Shown here piece by piece: positions 17,709 to 25,849 of a stretch of 49,937 nucleotides of DNA. This DNA comes from JAJDFU01 sp964595955 (GTDB taxonomy: Bacteria; Bacteroidota; Bacteroidia; Chitinophagales; Saprospiraceae). The translations under genes were made by a program, and so were the position numbers. Numbering within the stretch: the stretch's first letter is position 1; each line of letters starts with the position of its first letter. A model generated the notes under the pieces. It had not been told where the DNA came from and made no database searches. It was given only the letters and a program-made list of their open reading frames with translations. The stretch lies in assembly GCA_964595955.1 (NCBI GenBank), contig CAZQSF010000019.1, forward strand, positions 1 through 49,937. The letters run 5' to 3'.

Positions 17709-17724
17709 TAGCGAATTTTCGCTA
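17709..17724. promoter_or_regulatory. Inverted repeat, candidate operator 1
   Basis: TAGCGAATTTTCGCTA is a 7-bp inverted repeat around a 2-base centre, 32 bases upstream of the acyl-CoA dehydrogenase start. A near-consensus -7 box (TATATTTA on the minus strand, 17723-17730) overlaps its edge, so a bound protein would block that promoter. The operator role is inferred. Confidence 0.5.
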
Positions 17725-17772
17725 AATATAGGGTGTTTAGGTAAGAATGTAAAGCCTGCAGGGTTGTTTTTT

Positions 17773-17784
17773 GCGAAAATTCGC
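17773..17784. promoter_or_regulatory. Inverted repeat, candidate operator 2
   Basis: GCGAAAATTCGC repeats the core of the site at 17709-17724 in the same divergent intergenic region, 63-64 bases away (about six helical turns). Paired sites of this kind often bind one dimeric repressor that controls both flanking genes. Confidence 0.45.
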
Positions 17785-17894
17785 TGGAGGTTTGTCGTTT
17801 TTACATTCGCCACGAGATAGCTATTTTAGCAAGGCTTGAATTCGGCGGTTAGGCGCCGGAGCGAGCCTTTCACCACCTGAAATACCCAAAACCA

Positions 17895-18392
17895 ATGGAC
17901 GACAGGACCATACTCGATGCCCCTCAGCGGTCGGAGACCATGGAATACGCCGGTTTCTGGCTTCGCTTTGCCGCTATCCTTATCGACGGATTGATTCTTG
18001 CTATTCCCGTTTATGCGCCACAGTTTCTCATGCTCGGCAGTCTTTATCTGGACGGCCAGGAGGTGATGGATCTGATTGAGCGCGGAACGGGGGGAGGCAT
18101 GGCCATTCGCCTGGGTGCCTATTACGTCATGTCGCTGGCCATCTACTGGCTCTATTTTGCGTTGCAGGAATCCTCGCCGAAGCAAGCTACGCTGGGTAAG
18201 CGAGCTGTGCATATCAAAGTGATCGATTACGAGGGTGAACAGATCACATTCGGCCGGGCAACGCGGCGGTATTTCGGAAAGATTGTTTCGGCTGTCATAT
18301 TGTACATCGGCTTTATCATGGCCGCCTTCACCGACCGAAAGCAGGCGTTGCACGATATGATGGCCAACACCCTGGTGGTTCGGAGCGAGTGA
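17895..18392 (+). CDS. RDD-family membrane protein
   Basis: This 165-residue protein has the RDD signature at the start of its first membrane helix (YAGFWLRFAAILIDGLIL, with R and D in register). A second helix lies at about 75-92 (YYVMSLAIYWLYFAL) and a third near 131-147. The final DRKQALHDMMANTLVV is also typical. RDD proteins are small inner-membrane proteins; some take part in sodium/proton exchange or stress tolerance, but most are uncharacterised. It is divergent from the acyl-CoA dehydrogenase and shares the intergenic region with the two candidate operators. Confidence 0.85.
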   Translation: MDDRTILDAPQRSETMEYAGFWLRFAAILIDGLILAIPVYAPQFLMLGSLYLDGQEVMDLIERGTGGGMAIRLGAYYVMSLAIYWLYFALQESSPKQATLGKRAVHIKVIDYEGEQITFGRATRRYFGKIVSAVILYIGFIMAAFTDRKQALHDMMANTLVVRSE

Positions 18393-18475
18393 GATCAGGG
18401 CATGGGGCAATGGCAAAATCTCGGTAAAATCCGTTGGGGGCCTGCCGCTGTGCTTAAAGCGAAGTTCGAGCGGGA

Positions 18476-18907
18476 CTATTCCCTGGCTTTCTTTATGGGT
18501 ACTACACCTGTGACCATATAGCTGGTTTTGCCTTGCCAGGGCATGTTGTTGTATACCTGCCGGTAGCTTAGCCGCACTTGCTTTCCTTCGTATTGGCTGA
18601 GTTGGTCATAGATGTCCCGGCTGGGCACGGAAAAGTCCCAGATATTGCCCATGAGGCCGCCCTGGTCCACATCCGTCTGAACGCCGCCCAGGTTGAGCTG
18701 GCCTTCATACGTTTTCCAGATCACGCCTTTCTTGGTGACCTTCACGATATATCCGCTGCGGGTTCCCTTGCTGTAGGTCCAGTTGCTTACCCATACAAAG
18801 CCTGCCAATCCGATGGCGATGAGTGCCAACAGAATCCAAAAGAATTTACGCAAGCCCTTTTTAAACTTGCTCACACCGGATTCTACAACCTGTTCGAATT
18901 CGCTCAT
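18476..18907 (-). CDS. Small single-helix membrane protein of unknown function
   Basis: This 143-residue protein has a basic amphipathic N-terminus (VSKFKKGLRKFF), one membrane helix at about residues 22-42, and an exported beta-rich domain (GYIVKVTKKGVIWKTYEGQLNLGG, split here by family-typical glycines). Similar proteins occur across Bacteroidota as conserved hypotheticals. It has no catalytic motif I recognise. It converges on the RDD gene, and its upstream side runs into the assembly gap, so its promoter context is only partly visible. Confidence 0.6.
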   Translation of the reverse strand: MSEFEQVVESGVSKFKKGLRKFFWILLALIAIGLAGFVWVSNWTYSKGTRSGYIVKVTKKGVIWKTYEGQLNLGGVQTDVDQGGLMGNIWDFSVPSRDIYDQLSQYEGKQVRLSYRQVYNNMPWQGKTSYMVTGVVPIKKARE

Positions 18908-18984
18908 GGCTTTCGCGTTTTAGGCTAAATATACTACCCTCGGAGGATTAAATACGTGTCCAAACAGAATTATGGCAAGAGCAG

Positions 18985-19084
18985 NNNNNNNNNNNNNNNN
19001 NNNNNNNNNNNNNNNNNNNNNNNNNNNNNNNNNNNNNNNNNNNNNNNNNNNNNNNNNNNNNNNNNNNNNNNNNNNNNNNNNNNN
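18985..19084. other. Assembly gap of 100 N
   Basis: Exactly 100 N separate two contigs, the conventional filler for a gap of unknown size. The left flank is the start region of the small membrane protein. The right flank is AT-rich non-coding sequence that ends in a hairpin. The gap may hide additional genes or a repeat. Confidence 0.98.
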
Positions 19085-19166
19085 ATGAATCCTAGATGCG
19101 TTCGTTGCCAGGTAAAAACTGATATAAAAATTTAATTATCAATATTTTATAGCATGGCTATACACA

Positions 19167-19203
19167 AGGCGAAAGGCTTGGCTATTCCCAAAGCCTTTCG
19201 CCT
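19167..19203 (-). terminator. Hairpin downstream of msrA
   Basis: AGGCGAAAGGCTT (19167-19179) pairs perfectly with AAGCCTTTCGCCT (19191-19203) across an 11-base loop, 32 bases beyond the msrA stop. No T-run follows on the minus strand, so it may stabilise the 3' end rather than terminate by itself. Confidence 0.55.
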
Positions 19204-19234
19204 CATGTATGCCTACGCACGCCTGAGGGCGTAC

Positions 19235-19924
19235 TCAGTTCTTCGATTTGAGGGCTTCCTGACGGTACTTTGCCTTCAGCAGTTCGGGAAATTGCTTCTC
19301 AAACTTTTTCACTTTGGGCCTGGTGACGCTCACCACATAGGGTTGGTTCGGGTTGTGCTCGTAGAAGTCCTGGTGGTAGTCTTCGGCTATGTAAAAGGTA
19401 CCTGCCTTTTTTACCTTCGTGACTATGGGTTTCTCAAAAGCACCCTGTTCTTCCAGCTTCCGGATGTAGTTTTTCACGGCTTGCTTTTGCTCGTCGTTGT
19501 GGTAAAATACCGCCGAGCGGTACTGTTCGCCCACATCCGGTCCTTGCCGGTTGAGCTGGGTGGGATCGTGGGTGGCAAAAAAGACTTCCAGCAGGGTGTT
19601 GTACGAAACCACGGTGGGGTCGTAGAGTACGAGCACGGATTCTGCATGGGTGGTCTTGCCGTAGCTCACCTGTTTGTAGGTGGGGTTGGGCTCTTTTCCG
19701 CCCGCATAGCCGGACAGGGCTTCATCCACGCCGCGCACGCGCTCGAACACAGCTTCTACACACCAAAAGCATCCGCCGGCAAAGGTCGCTTGTTCGAGGC
19801 CATCCGGCAGATTTTCAGGCTTGTAGGCTTTGGTGCCCTGAGCCTGGTCCAGGGTCGATTGAGACGAACTTTCGCAGGCCATGAACAAGCCCGCAATCAG
19901 CAGGAACGGAATAGTAAATCGCAT
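19235..19924 (-). CDS. msrA: Peptide-methionine (S)-S-oxide reductase MsrA, lipoprotein form
   Basis: From the ATG at 19924 this is a 229-residue protein. Its signal peptide ends LFMAC (C17), a lipobox, so the enzyme should sit in the periplasm or outer membrane. The catalytic motif FAGGCFWC has C52 as nucleophile, followed by GYAGG and the EDYHQDFYEHNP segment near the C-terminus. It reduces methionine-S-sulfoxide in proteins damaged by oxidants. The frame extends further upstream, but the extension would place the signal peptide internally. The SWIM protein gene ends 35 bases upstream on the same strand, so they may be co-transcribed. Confidence 0.93.
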   Translation of the reverse strand: MRFTIPFLLIAGLFMACESSSQSTLDQAQGTKAYKPENLPDGLEQATFAGGCFWCVEAVFERVRGVDEALSGYAGGKEPNPTYKQVSYGKTTHAESVLVLYDPTVVSYNTLLEVFFATHDPTQLNRQGPDVGEQYRSAVFYHNDEQKQAVKNYIRKLEEQGAFEKPIVTKVKKAGTFYIAEDYHQDFYEHNPNQPYVVSVTRPKVKKFEKQFPELLKAKYRQEALKSKN

Positions 19925-19959
19925 TTTTTCTTTTGGTAACACACAGCGGCTGCGAATAG

Positions 19960-21270
19960 TTAGGTAGGCAAGGCGACAGCCCGCATGGAAAGGATTGCCG
20001 AAAGGGGAGTGAATGTCTTGCCGTCCCATTCGCCGAAGACCGGGCTGGGGGCCAGCAGCGACTGGGCGATGACCGGCCAGAGGTTTGGGTCCGGACCGCT
20101 TAACGGCAGGAGTTTCCCGGCGCTATCCTTCAGTTTCCACTGGTTTTGGTGGCGGGCTACACCTTCGGGTTGAACGAGGCAGGGAAGCTGTTTGAGGAAG
20201 GGCTGAACTTTCAGGGCGTTTGCGAAAAAGAGGAGTAAGCGGTCCCATTCCCGGAAGACCGGGGCTTCCTGCAAAGCAAAGGCTTCGGGCGGATGTTTTG
20301 CCTCCACCTTTTTGATCAGGGCCCGTTGGGGATAGGCGCTGGGGTAGTAAACGAGTTCGCCGAGAAGCCAGTCGCCGACCGACCAATTGCCCTCAAAGGG
20401 CGAATTGCCCCAGGCAAAATCCAGCAGCAGGGCATAGTGGTCCGTCCGAAGCCCGAGAAGCCAGCAGCGGCGCACTTTGAGCTGCTCCTCGGTATAATGG
20501 CTGACGCTCATCACCTGCCAGGCGTCGGATAGGGCTTCTTCCCGCTCCAGCAGATCTGCCTTTTTCCATTGCATGCCGCAAAGGCTCAGCACATCGGTCT
20601 GCAGGTTTTCGGGCAGTTGATCCAGGCGTTCGAAAGCGCGCGTCAGAAGAAAAAGTGCCCCGATCTCCTCCAATAAGCCTTCGGGCCAGTCTGCTTGCTG
20701 CAGCAGTGCGGGAATAGCGCGCAGGCGCCTGCCGATGGCCCCGAGCTTTGCATCTACCATCCGGGTTCCCGCGTTTTCCCAGAAGGCATCGGGCTGTTCG
20801 TAGGCGGCTGCCAGCCCGTGGCGAATCAGATCCTGAAGCCAGGCGTGCAATTGGCTGATGCCGGCCTGCATGGCTTCCCTGCGCTTTTCGCGTTGCCGGT
20901 TTCTGGCGCGCTGCCGGTCGATGGCACTCGAGCTGCCGGCCCGCCCCGTAGCCAGTCGCTCCTCCACCCAGTCGGGAGTTTCGCCGGGTTGGTGAAAGAG
21001 GTGGCTCTGGCGATCCAGCAATTGGGCCAGCGCTAGCGCATGGGCGCAGGGCGTTTTTCGGCTGGGGCAGGAGCAGTAGGTCTTTTTTTGCGGAAGAGAA
21101 AGCGCCGTTTTGTAGTACGTTGCTCCGCGGCTGCGGCATTCGCCCCAGACCCAATGGGCCAGGCCCCCCAACTCCCGCCATTTGGCCGGATTAGCCAGCC
21201 GTTTACTTTTGCGGAGCGTTTCGGCGTCCGGCGGATCCAGGAAAAAACCTTTATGATCGGGGGTGGGCAA
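19960..21270 (-). CDS. SWIM zinc-finger protein
   Basis: This 436-residue protein carries a SWIM motif (CxCx6CxH) in TYCSCPSRKTPCAHALAL at about residues 65-82, preceded by the usual strand (YYKTALSLPQKK). SWIM domains bind zinc and mediate DNA or protein contacts. In Bacteroidota and cyanobacteria such proteins often sit beside MoxR-type ATPase and VWA genes, but none is here. The remaining 350 residues are helical with many Trp, Leu and Gln and no enzyme motif that I recognise. It is 35 bases upstream of msrA. The role is unknown. Confidence 0.75.
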   Translation of the reverse strand: MPTPDHKGFFLDPPDAETLRKSKRLANPAKWRELGGLAHWVWGECRSRGATYYKTALSLPQKKTYCSCPSRKTPCAHALALAQLLDRQSHLFHQPGETPDWVEERLATGRAGSSSAIDRQRARNRQREKRREAMQAGISQLHAWLQDLIRHGLAAAYEQPDAFWENAGTRMVDAKLGAIGRRLRAIPALLQQADWPEGLLEEIGALFLLTRAFERLDQLPENLQTDVLSLCGMQWKKADLLEREEALSDAWQVMSVSHYTEEQLKVRRCWLLGLRTDHYALLLDFAWGNSPFEGNWSVGDWLLGELVYYPSAYPQRALIKKVEAKHPPEAFALQEAPVFREWDRLLLFFANALKVQPFLKQLPCLVQPEGVARHQNQWKLKDSAGKLLPLSGPDPNLWPVIAQSLLAPSPVFGEWDGKTFTPLSAILSMRAVALPT

Positions 21271-21420
21271 GGGTTGGGTTCATTTATTTCCTAAGTGCGC
21301 GGTCCATTGCGTTTTCGTCGGGTATTAAGCCTTGTTCTGGATAAAATTGGGCTGCGTTCGTTCCAAAAGCGAAACCCCAACAAGCTCCTACTAACAATTT
21401 ATTTGACAGAGCAGTCAGTT

Positions 21421-21437
21421 CAAAACCCTCGGTTTTG
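21421..21437 (-). terminator. Short hairpin after rnc
   Basis: CAAAACC (21421-21427) pairs perfectly with GGTTTTG (21431-21437) around three bases, 8 bases beyond the rnc stop. It is compact and lacks a clear T-run. The rest of 21271-21445 shows no gene. Confidence 0.4.
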
Positions 21438-21445
21438 CACTTAAC

Positions 21446-22204
21446 TTAGTCTTCCTCTTCCTCCTGCAGGATACCCAGGGCTTGCATAGCGCGCTCGGAG
21501 GCCGTTTGCTCGGCGCTTTTCTTGTTGAAGTCATCGGCCGTTGCCATGCGCTTGCCGTCGATCATCACGGCAACCTTGAAGCGATCCCGCTTTTCAAATT
21601 TGTAGCGGGCCAACAGTTTGTAGCTCACACTTTGGCCGTTTTTCTGGCACCATTCCAGCAATTGGCTTTTGTAGTTGTCGTCCACTTTTTCCAGTTCGTG
21701 CACATCCACGTAATTGCGCAAGATGCGGTTGACGACAAAACGGCGGGTATAGGCATATCCCTTTTCGAGATAAACCGCTCCCACCAGAGCCTCTACCGCA
21801 TTTCCCAGCATAGAGCGGCTGAGGCGGGTAGTGTTCAGCTCGTCGAGCAAGACGTCGAGCCCCATGCGGTCACCGATCCGGTTCAGCGCTTTGCGTTTCA
21901 CGATCTTGGACCGCATCTTGGTTAAGAAGCCCTCATCGCTGTTGGGATACTTTTTGAAGAGGTATTCCGCCACAATGGTTCCCAGCACGGCATCGCCCAG
22001 GTACTCGAGGCGTTCGTTGTTCTGAAGGGCGTAGCCGCGGTCCGAATTGTTGGACTTGTGCGAGAAGGCCAGTATGTAGAGCGATAAGTTGGCAGGGGTA
22101 AAGCCCAGTATGCCCCGCAGACGGCGAGCGATGTGCTTGTCCGAAGAAACGTAACGGTTGTACAGACGAAAAAGCTGGCGCAAAGGCGATCCCATTAAGG
22201 TCAT
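21446..22204 (-). CDS. rnc: Ribonuclease III
   Basis: This 252-residue enzyme has the RNase III signature NERLEYLGDAVLG with metal ligands E64, E67 and D71, and a C-terminal double-stranded RNA-binding domain from about residue 175 (NYKSQLLEWCQK to SEQTASERAMQALG-like end). It processes rRNA precursors and structured mRNAs. The position of E. coli D114 is N135 here (GNAVEALVGA) while the catalytic Glu is kept as E138. I believe this Asn is common in Bacteroidota. It follows fabF by 134 bases in the conserved acpP-fabF-rnc order. A start at 22195 is an alternative. Confidence 0.95.
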   Translation of the reverse strand: MTLMGSPLRQLFRLYNRYVSSDKHIARRLRGILGFTPANLSLYILAFSHKSNNSDRGYALQNNERLEYLGDAVLGTIVAEYLFKKYPNSDEGFLTKMRSKIVKRKALNRIGDRMGLDVLLDELNTTRLSRSMLGNAVEALVGAVYLEKGYAYTRRFVVNRILRNYVDVHELEKVDDNYKSQLLEWCQKNGQSVSYKLLARYKFEKRDRFKVAVMIDGKRMATADDFNKKSAEQTASERAMQALGILQEEEED

Positions 22205-22338
22205 GCAATAAGAAAACTTACCCCCACTGGGTGCGCTATACGTTACATTCTATATACCAGATTTCGGCTGCAAAGTAAGAAGTCCTGAGCTACTTTCCGA
22301 AGGCTTTGCGCAGGTCCTTACCGGCTGCCATGGCAGGG

Positions 22339-23592
22339 TCAGGCGTCGTGCACCTTAAAGATAAGGGATGAATTGTGCCCGCCAAAACCAAAGGTGTTGC
22401 TCAGCATGGCCCGCAGCGGGCGTTCCTGAACCTGGTTGAAGGTGAAGTTGAGCTTGGGGTCCAGGTCCGGATCATCGGTAAAGTGATTTATGGTGGGGGG
22501 AACGAACTGATGAACCAGGGCCAGGATCCCCGCTATGGCTTCGATGGCTCCCGCAGCGCCCAGCAAATGTCCGGTCATGGACTTGGTGGAGCTTATGTTG
22601 AGCTTGTAGGCATAGTCGCCGAAGACCTTCTGTATGGCCTTTACCTCGGCGATATCCCCCAGGGGGGTGGAGGTGCCGTGTACATTTACGTAATCTACGT
22701 CCTCGGGCGTCATGCCCGCATCTTTCAGGGCGTTTTCCATCACGTTCATCGCGCCCAGTCCTTCGGGATGCGGGGCCGTGATGTGGTAGGCATCGGCCGT
22801 TGCGCCGCCGCCTGCCAGTTCGGCATAAATGCGGGCGTTGCGCTTTTTGGCGTGCTCCCATTCCTCCAGGACCACTGCGCCCGCACCTTCACCGAGCACG
22901 AAGCCGTCGCGATCGGCATCGAAAGGCCGGGAAGCGGTGCGGTAATCGTCATTGCGGGTGGACAGGGCCTTCATGGCGTTGAACCCGCCGACGCCAGTGG
23001 GCGTGATGGCGGCTTCCGAACCGCCGGCAATAACCACATCCTGTTTGCCGGAGCGAATGCATTCCATGGCATTGAGCAGGGCATGGGAGGAAGAAGCGCA
23101 GGCCGAAACCGTCGCGTAATTTACTCCGCGAAAGCCGTAAGCCATGGAAATATGCCCAGCGGCGATGTCTATGATCATTCGGGGAATGAGGAAGGGGCTG
23201 TAGCGGGGCGTTCCGTCACCGCCCACGAACTGGGTGATTTCGTTTTCCAGGGTCTGAAGACCGCCGATGCCCGAGGCCCAGATCACCCCGGCGCGATCCA
23301 GGTCCAACTGATCCAGCTTGTCGGCCAGGCCGGCATCCCGCATCGCTTCGGCCGCCGTGACCAGGGCAAACTGGGAAAAGCGATCGAGACGCCTCGCTTC
23401 GCGGCGATCCAGAAAATCTTGGGCCTCAAACCCCTTGACCTCGCAGGCAAAACGGGTTTTGAACTGGCTGGCATCAAAATGCGTAATGGGGGCTGCACCG
23501 CTGCGGCCTTGTTTTAGACCTTCCGCATAGGCCGAAAGGGAGTTCCCAATGGGCGTCAGCGCCCCAAGACCAGTAACGACGACCCGTTTCAT
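22339..23592 (-). CDS. fabF: 3-oxoacyl-ACP synthase II
   Basis: This 417-residue condensing enzyme has the complete Cys-His-His site: C165 in VSACASSSHA, H305 in VNVHGTSTPLGD and H342 in KSMTGHLLGAAGA, with the supporting lysine K337. It elongates acyl-ACP with malonyl-ACP in type II fatty acid synthesis, in the cytosol. It lies 112 bases downstream of acpP on the same strand, and rnc follows. Length and motifs are standard and nothing is odd. Membrane lipid supply is the expected role. Confidence 0.97.
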   Translation of the reverse strand: MKRVVVTGLGALTPIGNSLSAYAEGLKQGRSGAAPITHFDASQFKTRFACEVKGFEAQDFLDRREARRLDRFSQFALVTAAEAMRDAGLADKLDQLDLDRAGVIWASGIGGLQTLENEITQFVGGDGTPRYSPFLIPRMIIDIAAGHISMAYGFRGVNYATVSACASSSHALLNAMECIRSGKQDVVIAGGSEAAITPTGVGGFNAMKALSTRNDDYRTASRPFDADRDGFVLGEGAGAVVLEEWEHAKKRNARIYAELAGGGATADAYHITAPHPEGLGAMNVMENALKDAGMTPEDVDYVNVHGTSTPLGDIAEVKAIQKVFGDYAYKLNISSTKSMTGHLLGAAGAIEAIAGILALVHQFVPPTINHFTDDPDLDPKLNFTFNQVQERPLRAMLSNTFGFGGHNSSLIFKVHDA

Positions 23593-23704
23593 GGCAAAAA
23601 TGAGGATTAGAACATATGGAAAAAAAATCGGGAAATTTCATCCGAAACCACAAACCGGGAGCGAACTCCGCGATTTGTGGTTGTTGGGATTGCTCCGGAT
23701 CGGC

Positions 23705-23947
23705 TTAGCTCTGTTGAGCCTGCTTTTCCAGGTAATCTACTGCCTGACCCACCGTCTGGATATTTTCCGCTTCTTCGTCGGGAATGGAAATGTCAAATTC
23801 CTTTTCAAACTCCATAATGAGTTCAACGGTGTCCAGCGAGTCAGCACCAAGGTCATTGATGAAGCTGGCCTCTAAGGTTACTTCGGACTCGTCTACGCCG
23901 AGTTTATCTACAATGATCTTGCTTACTCTATCAGCTATGCTAGACAT
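23705..23947 (-). CDS. acpP: Acyl carrier protein
   Basis: This 80-residue acidic helical protein carries the DSLD motif, with S37 as the 4'-phosphopantetheine attachment site (GADSLDTVELIMEFE). It shuttles growing acyl chains between fatty acid synthesis enzymes. It is the first gene of acpP-fabF-rnc. A promoter with good Bacteroidota boxes lies about 35 bases upstream, giving a leader of roughly 30 bases. Confidence 0.97.
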   Translation of the reverse strand: MSSIADRVSKIIVDKLGVDESEVTLEASFINDLGADSLDTVELIMEFEKEFDISIPDEEAENIQTVGQAVDYLEKQAQQS

Positions 23948-23981
23948 AAGATTCGCGTTATAGGTTTAACGAATGCAAGCG

Positions 23982-24013
23982 CAAATGTAATCTTTCTCCC
24001 CATGAAGGACCAA
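23982..24013 (-). promoter_or_regulatory. Promoter for acpP-fabF(-rnc)
   Basis: On the minus strand TACATTTG (23989-23982) matches the Bacteroidota -7 consensus TAnnTTTG. A TTG (24013-24011) lies 21 bases upstream, where the -33 element belongs. Transcription would begin about 7 bases after the -7 box, giving a short leader before the acpP ATG at 23947. Confidence 0.6.
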
Positions 24014-24255
24014 GGTTTTGTCTTTTTTTTGCAATCCGCGGCCAGTCGGGGTCCGCCAATGCCGGGCCGCTTACCGGCTGTTCTCATCCGGTTGGCAGAT
24101 GGCTTTTTGCCGCGCTTCCCTTTGAAAGTATGAGAAGAACCCTGTACATTTAAGTGTAATTATTGTACACCATACACTATGTGCCCAGGGCTGTCCGATC
24201 TGTATTCTCCATACCGGCCCTTGTCCCCTTTTCCTCACCTAATGTACCCACCTGC

Positions 24256-25695
24256 ATGCAGATTGTAGATCATCAAAACACAAAAATTGTTGCTACGGTA
24301 GGTCCGGCATCCAACAGCTACAACGGTCTTCTCGAGTTGGTCAAGGCCGGCGTGGATGTGTTTCGGCTCAACTTTTCCCACGGCACCCACGAAGACCATC
24401 AGGAGGTGATCAATCACATCACCTACATCAACGACAAGTACGGTCTTCACATCGGCATTTTGGCCGACCTGCAGGGGCCCAAACTTCGGGTGGGCAAAAT
24501 GGCCAACGACGGCCTGGAAGTTCGCGAAGGCGACTTGCTCACCTTCGTCAATACCGAATGTGAGGGCACCATGGAGAAGATCTACATGAGCTACGATCAG
24601 TTTGCCGCCGACGTCAGCGTGGGAGAGCGGGTGTTGGTCGACGACGGCAAGCTGGTATTCGAAGTGGTGGAAACGAACGAAAAGGACACCGTAAAGCTGA
24701 AGACCCTTTTTGGCGGGGTGCTCAAATCCAATAAGGGAGTCAATCTGCCCAACACCAAAATATCGTTGCCCAGCCTTACCGAAAAGGATTTGCGGGACCT
24801 GAAATTCATTCTCACCCAACCGGTCAACTGGATCGCACTTTCCTTTGTGCGCTCCGCCAAGGACATCAAAGACCTGCAGGCCCGTATCGATCAGGCCGGC
24901 CATCCGGCCAAAGTCATCGCCAAGATCGAAAAGCCCGAGGCGGTGGCGAAAATCGACAAGATCATCAAGTACTCCAACGGGATTATGGTCGCCCGGGGCG
25001 ATCTGGGTATTGAGGTGCCCATGGAACGCCTGCCCGGCATCCAAAAAGAGATCATCCGGAAGTGCATACAACGGGCGAGGCCCGTAATCGTCGCTACCCA
25101 GATGATGGACAGTATGATCACCAACCCGAGTCCGACCCGCGCAGAGATTTCCGATGTGGCGAATGCGGTGATGGATGGTGCGGATGCGGTCATGCTCAGC
25201 GGAGAGACCTCCATCGGCCGGCATCCGGTGCTGGTTGTGGAGGCTATGAACAAGATCATAGATGAAGCTGAAAACCACCTTGGCATTGCGGGGCCTCCAT
25301 ACCGGCCAATACCCAGTGCCAAATCCCGGACTTTCCTATCCGATGCCGTCTGTTTCAACGCGGCGCGTGTCGCCGAGGAAGTGGGCGCCAAAGCCATCTT
25401 GGGAATGACCAGCTCGGGCTACACGGCCTTTAAAGTATCGAGCTACCGGCCAAAGGCCAACATCTTCATCTTTTCGGACCAGATGAGCATGCTGGCCACC
25501 CTGAATCTGGTTTGGGGGGTTCGGACGTTTTACTACGACCGGTTCACCTCTACGGATGAGACCATTTTCGATGTGACCGAGATCCTGAAGAACGCCGGCA
25601 AGATCCAGCCCGGGGATACGGTGGTCAATACAGCCAGCATGCCTCTGCATCAGCGGTATCGCACCAATATGTTGAAGGTGTCCGTTGTGGAATAA
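24256..25695 (+). CDS. pyk: Pyruvate kinase
   Basis: From the ATG at 24256 the protein has 479 residues and begins with the family's N-terminal strand (NTKIVATVGPAS). An upstream in-frame ATG would add 31 unrelated residues. Catalytic features are present: RLNFSHG, K223/E225 in IAKIEKPEA, D249 in MVARGDLGIEVP, T281 in ATQMMDSM and the MLSGETSIGRHP signature. It converts phosphoenolpyruvate and ADP to pyruvate and ATP. It is divergent from acpP and apparently single. The 308-base region between them holds the acpP promoter; I could not place a convincing pyk promoter. Confidence 0.96.
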   Translation: MQIVDHQNTKIVATVGPASNSYNGLLELVKAGVDVFRLNFSHGTHEDHQEVINHITYINDKYGLHIGILADLQGPKLRVGKMANDGLEVREGDLLTFVNTECEGTMEKIYMSYDQFAADVSVGERVLVDDGKLVFEVVETNEKDTVKLKTLFGGVLKSNKGVNLPNTKISLPSLTEKDLRDLKFILTQPVNWIALSFVRSAKDIKDLQARIDQAGHPAKVIAKIEKPEAVAKIDKIIKYSNGIMVARGDLGIEVPMERLPGIQKEIIRKCIQRARPVIVATQMMDSMITNPSPTRAEISDVANAVMDGADAVMLSGETSIGRHPVLVVEAMNKIIDEAENHLGIAGPPYRPIPSAKSRTFLSDAVCFNAARVAEEVGAKAILGMTSSGYTAFKVSSYRPKANIFIFSDQMSMLATLNLVWGVRTFYYDRFTSTDETIFDVTEILKNAGKIQPGDTVVNTASMPLHQRYRTNMLKVSVVE

Positions 25696-25718
25696 ATGCC
25701 GGGAGAGCCCTATCTTTG
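25685..25718 (+). promoter_or_regulatory. Candidate promoter for the envelope operon
   Basis: TATCTTTG (25711-25718) matches the -7 consensus TAnnTTTG, with TTG at 25685-25687 upstream (23-base spacing, slightly long). The -33 part lies inside the last codons of pyk. It would drive the nucleotidyltransferase gene with a leader of about 125 bases. Confidence 0.45.
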
Positions 25719-25849
25719 ACGCATCTCAGAAGAGCTTGCCAGCCTTTTGGCCTGCCCACTGGCTGACATCGGACGATCTGCATCCCGGAGCCCAATCGGC
25801 AAAATCAATTCCCTAATACGCTGCCTGAAGGCAAAACTAATCAGCTGAC

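Noticed and set aside
24235..25278. A 347-residue minus-strand open frame
   Set aside because: It lies wholly opposite pyruvate kinase, which has all its catalytic motifs; the antisense translation is His/Asp/Gly-rich without family features.
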